Origin: Lysinibacillus macroides
GTDB lineage: Bacteria; Bacillota; Bacilli; Bacillales_A; Planococcaceae
Length of the DNA stretch: 64,000 bases
Assembly (NCBI RefSeq): GCF_001281525.1
Contig: NZ_LGCI01000002.1
Coordinates: 310,001 to 374,000, forward strand
Direction of reading: 5' to 3'
The first letter of the stretch is position 1. Each line of letters starts with the position of its first letter. Both the position numbers and the translations under genes were made by a program. Shown piece after piece: positions 16,637 through 25,083 of the stretch. The notes under the pieces were generated by a model. That model was not told the origin of the DNA. It saw only the letters and a list, made by a program, of their open reading frames with translations, and did no database searches.

Positions 16637-16655
16637 GATAATGATAATCATTATC
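16637..16655. promoter_or_regulatory. Perfect 19-bp Fur box
   Basis: GATAATGATAATCATTATC is identical to the consensus Fur operator. It lies about 90 bases upstream of the ferredoxin-NADP reductase start, so that gene should be repressed when iron is plentiful. Confidence 0.92.
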
Positions 16656-16670
16656 AAACAAAATTATTAA

Positions 16671-17041
16671 TAAATTCTTATATTTTCTAGTATTCAAATG
16701 AAAGTTAAGCTTCAAATATTGGAGAACAAGCGGCTAGAGAGCTACTAGTGAGGTATTAAAGAGTGAAGGACATAAACTGATTTCATCTAACCGAGACAAA
16801 AGCACAGTAGTAGAAATAAAGGATATCGATTAACTATATATAAAAATAGTCACTATAGAAAATCTGTGGACACTGAAAAAAGTTAATTTGCTTAGAAAAT
16901 CAACTTTTAAAATTCGCTACATTTTCCAGTGCCTTACAGACTTTATTAAAAAGCTCTTACTTATTGAGTACATAAAGATTAATATTGTTATACTTCATTG
17001 ATCTACTACCTGTTAGCTTCATTTTTATATACATAGATTAC
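16671..17041. other. Gap with coding remnants and a small inverted-repeat element
   Basis: No intact gene is seen. At about 16725-16832 (+) there are broken frames (EQAARELL, then EVLKSEGHKLISSNRDKS and a stop) that look like a small decayed gene. At 16868-16933 there is a 66-bp element with ends GGACACTGAAAA and GGCACTGGAAAA (read inward), similar to the GAGGGCACTGAAAAA end of the IS1182-type element. Confidence 0.4.
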
Positions 17042-17728
17042 TTATTTATTTGCAATAAATGCAACTGCTCTTACTGGGGAAGCTGTTGCATTTTTTAATT
17101 TAAGTGGCAAAGCCATAAATGTAAAACGTTCATGTAAAGGCAATTGTTCAAGATTTACTAGGTTTTCTACTATATAAATGGGTGCACTTAGCAGCTTTAA
17201 ATGTACTTCTCTTTTCATATTATCATGAACATCTATATTCGCTAAATCAAGACCTATACATTTTACCTGTTTCTCAAGCAACCAATCTCCCGCACACGTA
17301 GCAAAGGCATGCTCTGCAAAAAAATCGCCTTCTCCCCATTGTGCAGTCCGTGTCCTTACAAGCACAATATCACCTGGCTGAACAGTAATTCCTTGTCTTT
17401 GCTCAGCTTTTGTTAGTATATCAGCTGTTACTGGCTCATATGGTGCTTTTATAGAGGATACATCCAGTACTACTGCTGCCCCATATGTTTTTGTTAAATC
17501 CATTTCTGCTGTGGATTCTCCATCTCTAATAAAATGGATTGGTGCATCTATATGTGTGCCACTATGATCAGACATACGTAAAAAGCGAGATTCAAATCCT
17601 TCACACGGTGCTGTATAACGATGACCTGAGTTTTCAAACGTAGATTCAGCTTGAATGGCAATTGGTGGATGTGATGTGTAAGAAACTAGGCCATCAAAAA
17701 TTTCTAAAGTTAAATCAATGATCTTCAT
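17042..17728 (-). CDS. Cyclase-family metal hydrolase (KynB-like fold)
   Basis: A 228-residue protein of the cyclase / kynurenine formamidase superfamily. The metal-binding signature HSGTHIDAPIHF (about residues 55-66) is complete: H-x-G-T-H-x-D-x-P-x-H. Further conserved parts are VVLDVSSIKAPY and GDIVLVRTRTAQW. The family hydrolyses or cyclises amides, lactones and cyclic acids using a divalent metal. Its start lies next to the stop of the medium-chain dehydrogenase gene (one base apart), so they form a two-gene operon. The substrate is unknown; linkage to the acyl-CoA genes to the right is suggestive only. Confidence 0.85.
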   Translation of the reverse strand: MKIIDLTLEIFDGLVSYTSHPPIAIQAESTFENSGHRYTAPCEGFESRFLRMSDHSGTHIDAPIHFIRDGESTAEMDLTKTYGAAVVLDVSSIKAPYEPVTADILTKAEQRQGITVQPGDIVLVRTRTAQWGEGDFFAEHAFATCAGDWLLEKQVKCIGLDLANIDVHDNMKREVHLKLLSAPIYIVENLVNLEQLPLHERFTFMALPLKLKNATASPVRAVAFIANK

Positions 17729-18793
17729 TTAAATCTCCTCCTTAAAATCTATAACTACTTTTCCATTCACTTTATTTAATGCACTTTCAAAGCCATCTAA
17801 ACTTTCACAAAATGGTACAGTTTGCGCAACTAATTGCTGGAATGGATAGGCTGGATTTGCTGCCATTTGCAACACTGCCTTATAATTGGTTGGTGTAATC
17901 CCATAACTTCCTTTAATCATTATTTCACCCCGCACTATTTGGTCCATTGGTACAGAAAATTTGGCTGCATTAATACCTACAAGTACAAGTTGTCCACCTC
18001 GTTTTAGTAAACGAATGGCTTCACTTGGAATTGAAGGATGCCCTGAACAATCAATAATCGCGTCATAGCCTGAAAACTCTTCATGCATCAAATCATTTGC
18101 TGAGGTAAATATGGCTTGTACCCCTATCTCCTGTGCCAATTCTAAACGGCTCTGATCCTGTGCTACACCAAGCATATGGATTTTTCGATTACCCTCTCCG
18201 ACGAGTATAGCTGCAACACCTAATCCTATCGGTCCAGGTCCCACAATTAAAATCGTTTTATTCACATAATCAGGAACTTTTAACACTGCGGTATAGCTTA
18301 CTGCTAGCGCTTCAGAAATAGCTGCCACCTCATCTGTAACAGCATCATCAATAACAATAATATTATTGCTATCTACTATCATATATTCTGCCATACCACC
18401 AGCCTCTCGAAACCCATAGCGTAATGCCTCAGTGGGTGTTTTAATATACTTATAGTTATTAAAATCACAGCAATTGGTGTCGCCTCGTTTGCAGAAGTCA
18501 CAAATACCACAACTTTTATATGGATTGATGACTACTCTTTTATTGACAAGAAATTGTTCCACCTCAGCACCAACATCAATGATTTTCCCTGTTACCTCAT
18601 GCCCTAGGACAAGCGGATAATTCACCCAGCTATAACCATCATGACCATCATACATATGCAAATCACTGCCACATATCCCAACTGCATTGACCTTTAGCAA
18701 GCACTCATTACTTTTTAATGTAGGAATTGTATATGTGGTAAATTGGATATCCTTTTTCTTTGGTGAGCATTTCACTAATGCCTGATATTCCAT
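17729..18793 (-). CDS. Zinc-dependent medium-chain alcohol dehydrogenase
   Basis: A 354-residue MDR enzyme. The catalytic zinc site is given by C in VGICGSDLHMYDG and the GHE motif in PLVLGHEVTGKI. The structural zinc cluster is CGICDFCKRGDTNC (about residues 96-109). The nucleotide fold is ILIVGPGPIGLGVAAILVGE (about 180-199). Members oxidise sorbitol, threonine or similar alcohols with NAD(P)+. It is followed directly by the cyclase gene. Upstream is a mobile-element remnant, so this two-gene unit may have been a separate arrival or been cut away from the genes at 19189 onward. Confidence 0.88.
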   Translation of the reverse strand: MEYQALVKCSPKKKDIQFTTYTIPTLKSNECLLKVNAVGICGSDLHMYDGHDGYSWVNYPLVLGHEVTGKIIDVGAEVEQFLVNKRVVINPYKSCGICDFCKRGDTNCCDFNNYKYIKTPTEALRYGFREAGGMAEYMIVDSNNIIVIDDAVTDEVAAISEALAVSYTAVLKVPDYVNKTILIVGPGPIGLGVAAILVGEGNRKIHMLGVAQDQSRLELAQEIGVQAIFTSANDLMHEEFSGYDAIIDCSGHPSIPSEAIRLLKRGGQLVLVGINAAKFSVPMDQIVRGEIMIKGSYGITPTNYKAVLQMAANPAYPFQQLVAQTVPFCESLDGFESALNKVNGKVVIDFKEEI

Positions 18794-18929
18794 ACTATCG
18801 TGTCAACTCCTAATCTCATTTTATTATTTTCCGACAGAAGACTCTCACTTTAAGGAACTTGAAGAAGATAGCCCTGTGAGTAAGTGGAAGATGAATGTCA
18901 GTAGGCGTTAGCCTAAATTGCCGCACAAT

Positions 18930-19195
18930 TAGAACGTATGTGCTAGAATGAACCTGTACAGATTGCTCTTTGAAAATTGAAGATATGAGGTTGTAACAGG
19001 AAAGTTTGTCTGTTACGTAAAATCTTCAACGTTCTATCGCTCTGTCTAGCCGAAAAGCGAAAACTAAGCAGTACGCTAGCCAACGGAGTCCAACGTACAA
19101 TCATTGCAAGTTTTTCACCGTAGGGACTACAGGTAGAGCCTGCTACTATAACTAGATGTTGGTCTAGTGTTCGCAGGAATCCCCACTTCTATAAG
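18930..19195. mobile_element. Remnant resembling an IS200/IS605 right end
   Basis: This 395-base gap (18794-19188) has no gene. Its right part holds GTAGGGACTACAGGTAGAG, TTCGCAGGAATCCCCAC and a short end hairpin ACTTCTATAAGT. From memory this is how the right ends of Bacillus IS605-type elements look, the part that also encodes the 3' end of the TnpB guide RNA. No TnpA or TnpB frame remains. The remnant reaches into the last codons of the 3-hydroxyacyl-CoA dehydrogenase gene. Confidence 0.45.
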
Positions 19196-20055
19196 TTCAA
19201 TCGTTTAATGATATCGATTAATGTCTTTTCCTTTTGTGCTAAATATTGCTGTTTATCAATGGATGACCAGTCATAAAAGCCCTGATTAGACTTCATACCG
19301 AACTGTTTGGCATTTATTTTGTCCTGATGAATCGCAAGTGGTGTTGTACGATTCTCCAATGTTGGATATACATAATTCACAATAGCAAAATGTGTATCCA
19401 GCCCATTAATATCCCGTTGCTCTAATGGTCCTGTATCCGCTAAGCGAACACCCAGACTCATTTTTGCAATAAAATCCAACTCCTCAGCAGTAACAATCCC
19501 CTTCTCAACGAGAGACATGGCCTCCCTAGCAAGCGCACTTTGTAAACGATTTGCTACAAATCCCTGCACTTCTCGCTTTAATAACACTGGCTTTTTCTCA
19601 ACATCCTGTAAAAATTGCATAACCTCATTTGCTTTTTCCTTGGATGTATAGGAGCTAGGAACTACCTCTACTAAAGGAGTTATATGAGCTGGTGAAAAGA
19701 AATGCGTGCCTATTAAACGTTCCTTGTGTACCATTTTTTCAGCAATATCACTAATCAAATAGCTTGATGTATTCGTACAAAATGTTACATTTTCCTCAAA
19801 AATTAAATCTAATTGTTCAAATAAATTTTGCTTCGCCTGAAGATGTTCAGTAATTGCCTCTATAACATATGTGAAGCCATCCATTTGTTTAAGCTGTGGT
19901 AAAAGCTCAATCCTAGCCAAGTCCAATTGCTCTTTTAGCTGTTGCAATCTATCCTTATTAGGTTCGTATAAGAAGACGCTTACATTATATTGTGCCAAAT
20001 ATTTAGCTATGGCAGAGCCCATAAAGCCACCGCCAATAATTAGTACCTTTTGCAT
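19189..20055 (-). CDS. 3-hydroxyacyl-CoA dehydrogenase family protein
   Basis: A 288-residue NAD-dependent dehydrogenase. The Rossmann motif is VLIIGGGFMGSAIAKYLAQ at the start, the catalytic His is in GTHFFSPAHITPLVEVVP (about residues 124-141), and the C-terminal helical domain contains GFVANRLQSALAREAMSLVE and DTGPLEQRDINGLDTH. It oxidises a 3-hydroxyacyl-CoA or 3-hydroxy acid to the keto form. The start ATG 20055 follows the stop of the previous gene by a few bases; the longer frame upstream overlaps that gene and is less likely. The last codons (LNL, TAG) come from mobile-element sequence, so the natural C-terminus may have been altered. Confidence 0.85.
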   Translation of the reverse strand: MQKVLIIGGGFMGSAIAKYLAQYNVSVFLYEPNKDRLQQLKEQLDLARIELLPQLKQMDGFTYVIEAITEHLQAKQNLFEQLDLIFEENVTFCTNTSSYLISDIAEKMVHKERLIGTHFFSPAHITPLVEVVPSSYTSKEKANEVMQFLQDVEKKPVLLKREVQGFVANRLQSALAREAMSLVEKGIVTAEELDFIAKMSLGVRLADTGPLEQRDINGLDTHFAIVNYVYPTLENRTTPLAIHQDKINAKQFGMKSNQGFYDWSSIDKQQYLAQKEKTLIDIIKRLNL

Positions 20056-20059
20056 ACAT

Positions 20060-20689
20060 CTAATTCCCTTCTGTGTCATGCCAAATAGCTTTAATACCAA
20101 CTGCATATATACATAGAGCTTTTATCTCTTCAAATATGGCAGCATCTGCACCAAGCATTATAGCATTTGATTTATGAATGGAAATCCCCTTTTCATAAGC
20201 CTCACATACATTAATAGCATATAGCAGTAATTCTTTTAGCAATCTGGATACTACTCCATCACGTAGGGAAGTCGTTCGTAGATTACTATATTTCAATAAT
20301 GTATCTGGTGCATAATCAATTAAGTATTGAATCCAAGTTGGTAAAACGTCAAACTCAGATTGATAGTAGTCTATACATTCTTGCTGTGAGGAAAATACTA
20401 TAACTTCACCCTCCTGTTGTTTACGTAAAACCTTATCACCAGAAAGGTTTATAGCATAGGTAATTGCCTCTATGCCTGATAACCAAGTAGGAATTCCTCT
20501 CGAAATAATCGCTGAGGCAATAAGCTCTGCAATTTCAGTAACACTATTTCCAGCTTCAACTGCTTGCTCTACAAAATACAGCATTTGTTTTTCTTCACGT
20601 CTTGCAGCAAATAAGCCCACTATTAATAATGTTTTATTCTTTTTGGTTAAGGCCCCCTCTGTTAAAAGAGCCTGATACATCATGGACAT
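20060..20689 (-). CDS. Carboxymuconolactone-decarboxylase-like protein without active-site Cys
   Basis: A 209-residue all-helical protein of the CMD/AhpD superfamily by pattern: LLTEGALTKKNKTLLIVGLF, then AVEAGNSVTEIAELIASAI. The family's redox pair CxxC and nearby His are absent (the equivalent stretch reads FAARREEKQMLYFVEQA), so it is not a peroxidase-type member. It sits 4 bases before the 3-hydroxyacyl-CoA dehydrogenase gene, clearly one operon. A longer paralogue is at 25084-25797. It could be a structural or accessory protein of the pathway. Confidence 0.65.
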   Translation of the reverse strand: MSMMYQALLTEGALTKKNKTLLIVGLFAARREEKQMLYFVEQAVEAGNSVTEIAELIASAIISRGIPTWLSGIEAITYAINLSGDKVLRKQQEGEVIVFSSQQECIDYYQSEFDVLPTWIQYLIDYAPDTLLKYSNLRTTSLRDGVVSRLLKELLLYAINVCEAYEKGISIHKSNAIMLGADAAIFEEIKALCIYAVGIKAIWHDTEGN

Positions 20690-20707
20690 TCATACTCCTC
20701 CTTATAT

Positions 20708-20738
20708 AGAAAGCCTTTGCCATCTACAAAGGCTTTCT
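20708..20738. terminator. Hairpin between the second AtoE-type gene and the CMD-like gene
   Basis: A 12-bp stem AGAAAGCCTTTG / CAAAGGCTTTCT. On the minus strand it is followed by TATATAAGGAGG, the ribosome site of the next gene, not by T's. It may act as a partial terminator or RNA-processing site within the operon. Confidence 0.5.
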
Positions 20739-20745
20739 AGTTATT

Positions 20746-22077
20746 TTAAAATAGGTAGGACCAAGCTAAAGTGGCAACGATATAAATAATCCCCACATAG
20801 AACATAATCATAACAAGGAAGCCCATAATATCCTTTAGCTTTAAACGTGAAAGTGCTAATGCTGGTAAAATCCAAAACGGTTGTACCAAATCATTCCAAG
20901 CATTACCGAGCATAACGGACATGGATGTTTCTGCTAAAGATGTGCCAAGCTCTTTCGCTGCATCGATCATAAAAGGTCCTTGGACTGCCCAGTGCCCACC
21001 TGCTGAAGGTGCAAAGAAGTTAATAAAGAATGAACTAATCAGCCCCCAAAATGGCAGAGTTTGTTCATTTGATAGATCAACAAATACCTTAGCAATTGTA
21101 TCTACTAAACCTGAGGCAGCCATAATTGCCATAATCCCTGCGTAAAACGGGAATTGTAGAATAATCCCTGAAATAGTTTTAATACCATCTGCTAAATGCT
21201 CAATATAACGTGCTGGTGTACCAAGTAAAATAATACCTATGAATAAAATGACGAAGTTTAAAATATTTAAGTTTAATGAATTACCTTGCGTGAAATAAAT
21301 CACAATGTAAATTAGCCCTAACACACCAATTGTATATGCTAAAATACGGCTATTATTTAATTTGTTTGCTAATGTATTATCTTCTAACATATTTGATGTT
21401 GTTTTTGGCTTATCTGCATATAATGCTGGATCAATTTCAATCACATTCTCAGGATTTTTCGGATGCAGCATCGCATTAAATAACGGTAATGTAATCAAAA
21501 GAACAATTGTCGTTAAAATCATCGGTAGACTAAAAATTGTTTCCGATAATGTAATCAAGCCCATTGAGTCTTCTAGGAAATGACCTGGTGTTGAAATTAA
21601 AATCGGAATGGATGCTGATATACCCAAGCCGTAGAACGTAAATCCAGAATACGCTGCTGCAATAATAAGTGGATAGTGAACACCCTTTACCTGTAATGCT
21701 AATTTTTTAGCAATAATACCACCGATTACTAGACCAAAGCCCCAGTTCAAATAGCTACCAATCCCACCAACAAGCGTTGCAACGATAATAGCCATTTTAG
21801 GCGTATGCACCATACTAGCAATTCTGTTTAATAATCGATCTGTAACAGGTGCAGTTGCTAATACATAGCCCATTGCCAAAATAACAGCCATCTGTGTTGT
21901 AAAGGCTAATAAATCCCAAAAACCGCCACCCCAAGCAGTTGTTAAATCTATAAAGCTAATATCCTCAATTAACAGTGCCAAAACAAAGGTTAATAACGTA
22001 AGACCAATAGCAAATACAAATGGATCTGGTAAATACCTCTTCATGATTTCCGTGAAAAAATTTGTTAACTTTTCCAA
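20746..22077 (-). CDS. Short-chain fatty acid transporter, AtoE family (second copy)
   Basis: A 443-residue membrane protein with the same signatures as the copy at 5569: MKRYLPDPFVFAIGLTLL, NWGFGLVIGGIIAKKLAL, LQFPFYAGIMAIMAASGL and FAPSAGGHWAVQGPF. About 12 hydrophobic segments. The start is taken as TTG 22077, which is 7-8 bases from an AAGGGGG site; the frame upstream of it has no ribosome site. It should import the acid that the neighbouring CoA-transferase activates. It is divergent from the DUF3870 gene, so this intergenic region holds promoters in both directions. Confidence 0.88.
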   Translation of the reverse strand: MEKLTNFFTEIMKRYLPDPFVFAIGLTLLTFVLALLIEDISFIDLTTAWGGGFWDLLAFTTQMAVILAMGYVLATAPVTDRLLNRIASMVHTPKMAIIVATLVGGIGSYLNWGFGLVIGGIIAKKLALQVKGVHYPLIIAAAYSGFTFYGLGISASIPILISTPGHFLEDSMGLITLSETIFSLPMILTTIVLLITLPLFNAMLHPKNPENVIEIDPALYADKPKTTSNMLEDNTLANKLNNSRILAYTIGVLGLIYIVIYFTQGNSLNLNILNFVILFIGIILLGTPARYIEHLADGIKTISGIILQFPFYAGIMAIMAASGLVDTIAKVFVDLSNEQTLPFWGLISSFFINFFAPSAGGHWAVQGPFMIDAAKELGTSLAETSMSVMLGNAWNDLVQPFWILPALALSRLKLKDIMGFLVMIMFYVGIIYIVATLAWSYLF

Positions 22078-22186
22078 ACTAATTCCCCCTTGATTTGTTC
22101 TACTAGGTAATTTTCGTAAGATGCACTGCCACATGTAAAACATGATAAAATAGAATCATCATTTATACATTTTGGAGGTTATGTTC

Positions 22187-22513
22187 TTGCAAAAATTAAC
22201 GAGTATTTTAGTGACTGCTTATGCCAAAGCACCCCAAGGCACGTCCATGTATGAAATGTACAAGCATGCTGGTATTGTCTTAGAGATTGATAAAGAAACA
22301 CATAAAATCATTGATGCAGAGTTCACCTTTATCACTGGGCTTGCACAAGATTTCTTTAAACGGATGCTGGTTGGCTTTGATTTTACAACCAATATTGATG
22401 ATTTAATTGCCCGTGTTGATGAGCACTATTATGCTCCATCCAGCGGTTCCGTTGCAGTTGCATTAAAGTCTGCACAAAAGCGATACCTAGAAAAAATCCA
22501 AAAAGATCATTAA
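22187..22513 (+). CDS. DUF3870 domain protein
   Basis: A 108-residue protein: LTSILVTAYAKAPQGTSMYE, then LEIDKETHKIIDAEFTFITG and LAQDFFKRMLVGFDFTTNID. This is the pattern of DUF3870, a small family often found next to amidohydrolase or acid-utilisation genes and with no proven function. The start is TTG 22187, 8 bases from GGAGG; the ATG at 22181 is too close. It is the only rightward gene in the catabolic cluster and is divergent from the transporter, so it may be co-regulated. Confidence 0.8.
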   Translation: MQKLTSILVTAYAKAPQGTSMYEMYKHAGIVLEIDKETHKIIDAEFTFITGLAQDFFKRMLVGFDFTTNIDDLIARVDEHYYAPSSGSVAVALKSAQKRYLEKIQKDH

Positions 22514-22519
22514 CCTACT

Positions 22520-22550
22520 AGCACCGAGTTCAAACACGCTCGGTGTTTAT
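22520..22550. terminator. Terminator between DUF3870 and thiolase genes
   Basis: A 7-bp core stem CACCGAG / CTCGGTG followed by TTTATTT on the plus strand. Confidence 0.65.
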
Positions 22551-23744
22551 TTAATATTGGCAGTTTTCAACAATCGTTGTAATACCAAGCCCGCCTGCAA
22601 TACATAATGTAACTAGCCCATAGCGTTTACCTGTACGCTGTAATTCGTGAATAAGCTTTGTCATTAAAATAGCACCTGTTGCTCCAATAGGATGACCCAT
22701 GGCGATGGCACCACCATTTGGGTTGACACGATTACTATCTAAATTAAGCTCCTTCATTACGGCAAGTGACTGTGCAGCAAATGCCTCATTTAATTCAATG
22801 ACATCAATATCTTCGATGGTTAAGTTTGCCTGCTTTAGTGCTTTTACTGTAGCGGGTACTGGGCCAATCCCCATAATAGACGGATCAACGCCCGCTGCTG
22901 CCTGTGCAAGAATTTTTACTTTTGGCGTATAGCCTAATGCTAATGCCTTTTCCTTTGACATCAGTAACAATGCCGAAGCGCCATCATTGCGACCACTGCT
23001 ATTTCCTGCTGTCACTGTTCCCCCCTTACGGAAAACGGGCTTTAATGTACTTAGCTTTTCCTGATTTGTTAAAAACGGATGCTCATCTATTGCAAAAACC
23101 TCTACAGCTTTTCTCTTTTTTACTTCATACGGTACAATTTGTTGCGTAAAATAGCCTTCTTGTATAGCATGGGCTGTACGCTCTTGGCTTCTATGTGCAA
23201 AAGCATCTTGCTGCGCGCGAGAAATAGCGTATTTTTCGGCTAAATTTTCTGCTGTTTCCCCCATTGTTGAAATACCATAAACCTCAAATGGCTGAGAGCC
23301 TGGCTGACTCTCTGTATTAGGGTCTAATAAAGCTGCATTGCCTACACCATAGCCATAGCGTGCATTGCGCAAATAATAAGGTGCTGTACTCATTGATTCC
23401 GTTCCACCTGCAATCATAATATCGCTGTAGCCAAGAGCAATTTGTTGTGCTGCATTATTGATGGATTGTAAACCTGAGCCACATTGACGATGCACGGTAT
23501 AAGCTGGCACTGTCATTGGTAGCCCAGCTCGTAGTAATGAAAGGCGTGCAACATTCGACTGGTCGGCACTTTGTTTGGCTTGTCCTAAAATCACTTCATC
23601 AATCAATACTGGATCCAACGCTGTTCGCTCGACAAGTGCACGAATTACTTGTTCCCCAAGAAAATCTGCCGTTTCATTTTTTAAAGAACCGCCTAATTTA
23701 CCAATTGCTGTACGAACACCATCTACAATGACAACTTCTTTCAT
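22551..23744 (-). CDS. Acetyl-CoA C-acyltransferase (thiolase)
   Basis: A 397-residue thiolase that cleaves a 3-ketoacyl-CoA with free CoA to give acetyl-CoA and a shortened acyl-CoA (or the reverse). The nucleophile is Cys88 in HRQCGSGLQSI. Other catalytic blocks are NEAFAAQSLAV, GHPIGATGA and the C-terminal CIAGGLGITT, where Ala replaces the usual Gly of C-x-G-G-G. It overlaps the CoA-transferase B gene by 4 bases, showing one operon. In this setting it most likely does the last, degradative step. Confidence 0.92.
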   Translation of the reverse strand: MKEVVIVDGVRTAIGKLGGSLKNETADFLGEQVIRALVERTALDPVLIDEVILGQAKQSADQSNVARLSLLRAGLPMTVPAYTVHRQCGSGLQSINNAAQQIALGYSDIMIAGGTESMSTAPYYLRNARYGYGVGNAALLDPNTESQPGSQPFEVYGISTMGETAENLAEKYAISRAQQDAFAHRSQERTAHAIQEGYFTQQIVPYEVKKRKAVEVFAIDEHPFLTNQEKLSTLKPVFRKGGTVTAGNSSGRNDGASALLLMSKEKALALGYTPKVKILAQAAAGVDPSIMGIGPVPATVKALKQANLTIEDIDVIELNEAFAAQSLAVMKELNLDSNRVNPNGGAIAMGHPIGATGAILMTKLIHELQRTGKRYGLVTLCIAGGLGITTIVENCQY

Positions 23745-24391
23745 GCGTGTCCCTCCTGTTCCAATGCATTGACAAAATGTGCTTCTGTATTCGCCTCTAC
23801 CTGTGCTAACGTAGCTTCTGGCATTAACTCAACTAAATGTAATTGTCCATTCACATAGTTAAAAACAGCTAGCTCTGTAATAATCGTATCAACGCTTCGT
23901 GTAGATGTTATAGGATAGGTACAATCCTTTAAAATTTTACTTTTTCCATTTTTCGCTGTATGGGTCATCGTCACAATGACCTTTTGAGCACCAATCAACA
24001 AATCCATTGCCCCGCCAACGCCGATAATATTTTTACCTGGAACTGCCCAATTAGCAATACGTGCCTGTTCATCTACTTGAAGTACACCCAAAATAGCAAC
24101 ATCTACATGACCACCACGAATCATACCAAATGATTGTGCGCTATCGAAAAACGATGAGCCTATTGCTTCCCCTACTGGTATCTTGCCTGCATTGACTACA
24201 TTTGGATCAATATCCTCCTCATTGACCCCTATCACTCCGAGCATCCCGTTCTCTGTATGAAAATAAACATTATCATTGTCTACGTACTTCGCTACTAGTG
24301 TTGGAATACCGATTCCTAAATTAATCATTTGCCCATCCTGCACTTCCTTCGCAGCTCTTTTGGCAATAAGCTCCTGTATTGTACTAGCCAT
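23741..24391 (-). CDS. CoA-transferase subunit B (second copy)
   Basis: A 216-residue family I CoA-transferase beta subunit. The catalytic glutamate is residue 47 in [12 protein letters not shown], and [10 protein letters not shown] is near residue 26. It overlaps subunit A by 8 bases and the thiolase gene by 4 bases. It is clearly a diverged paralogue of scoB at 2932, so it probably has a different acid specificity. Beta-ketoadipate-type or butyrate/acetoacetate-type activity cannot be told apart by reading alone. Confidence 0.9.
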   Translation of the reverse strand: MASTIQELIAKRAAKEVQDGQMINLGIGIPTLVAKYVDNDNVYFHTENGMLGVIGVNEEDIDPNVVNAGKIPVGEAIGSSFFDSAQSFGMIRGGHVDVAILGVLQVDEQARIANWAVPGKNIIGVGGAMDLLIGAQKVIVTMTHTAKNGKSKILKDCTYPITSTRSVDTIITELAVFNYVNGQLHLVELMPEATLAQVEANTEAHFVNALEQEGHA

Positions 24392-25079
24392 GTTCTACGA
24401 CACCTTCCTTCGTTAAAACCTTTTTCGCAATGACAACACGATCAACAAATAGATGTGGTGTAATAATCGCATCACTTGCCAATTCACCCGCTGCAACAAT
24501 TTCATCAACTTCAACAATGACCACTTTAGCTGCTGTTGCCATAAGAGGATTAAAATTACGAGCTGTTTTGTAATACACTAAATTTCCAAGCTGATCCGCC
24601 TTATGTGCACGGATAATAGCAACATCTGCTTTTAATGCCTTCTCAAAAACATATTCCTCACCATCAATGATTTTTGTTTCCTTGCCTTTTGCTAAATCTG
24701 TGCCTACAGAGGTTTTTGTATAATAGCCACCAATTCCTGCACCACCAGCTCGAATGGATTCAGCTAAAGTACCCTGAGGCAATAAATCAATGGCAATTTC
24801 CCCACGTTGGAATGCCTCACCAACATCTCGATTTCCAGTAAAGTAAGAACCTACTGCTTTTTTCACCTTTTTTTGCTCTAATAATTTTCCGAGTCCCTTG
24901 CCCTGCTCGCCTAAATTATTACTAATAATTGTTAAATTGTTGACGTCTAATTCTACTAGTGCATCAATCAATGTGAGCGGACCACCTACTAAGCCAAAGC
25001 CACCAACCATAATTGTCTGACCGCTCGCTACACAAGATAAAGCTTGCTCTGCTGAATCATAAACTTTCATTTGCTTCAC
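24384..25079 (-). CDS. CoA-transferase subunit A (second copy)
   Basis: A 231-residue family I CoA-transferase alpha subunit. It shows the glycine loop GQTIMVGGFGLVGGP (residues 19-33), NLTIISNNLGEQGKGLG (about 48-64) and GGAGIGGYYTKTSVGT (about 109-124). Four bases separate it from the upstream CMD-like gene. Together with subunit B it would place CoA on the imported acid. Confidence 0.9.
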   Translation of the reverse strand: MKQMKVYDSAEQALSCVASGQTIMVGGFGLVGGPLTLIDALVELDVNNLTIISNNLGEQGKGLGKLLEQKKVKKAVGSYFTGNRDVGEAFQRGEIAIDLLPQGTLAESIRAGGAGIGGYYTKTSVGTDLAKGKETKIIDGEEYVFEKALKADVAIIRAHKADQLGNLVYYKTARNFNPLMATAAKVVIVEVDEIVAAGELASDAIITPHLFVDRVVIAKKVLTKEGVVEHG

Positions 25080-25083
25080 TCCA

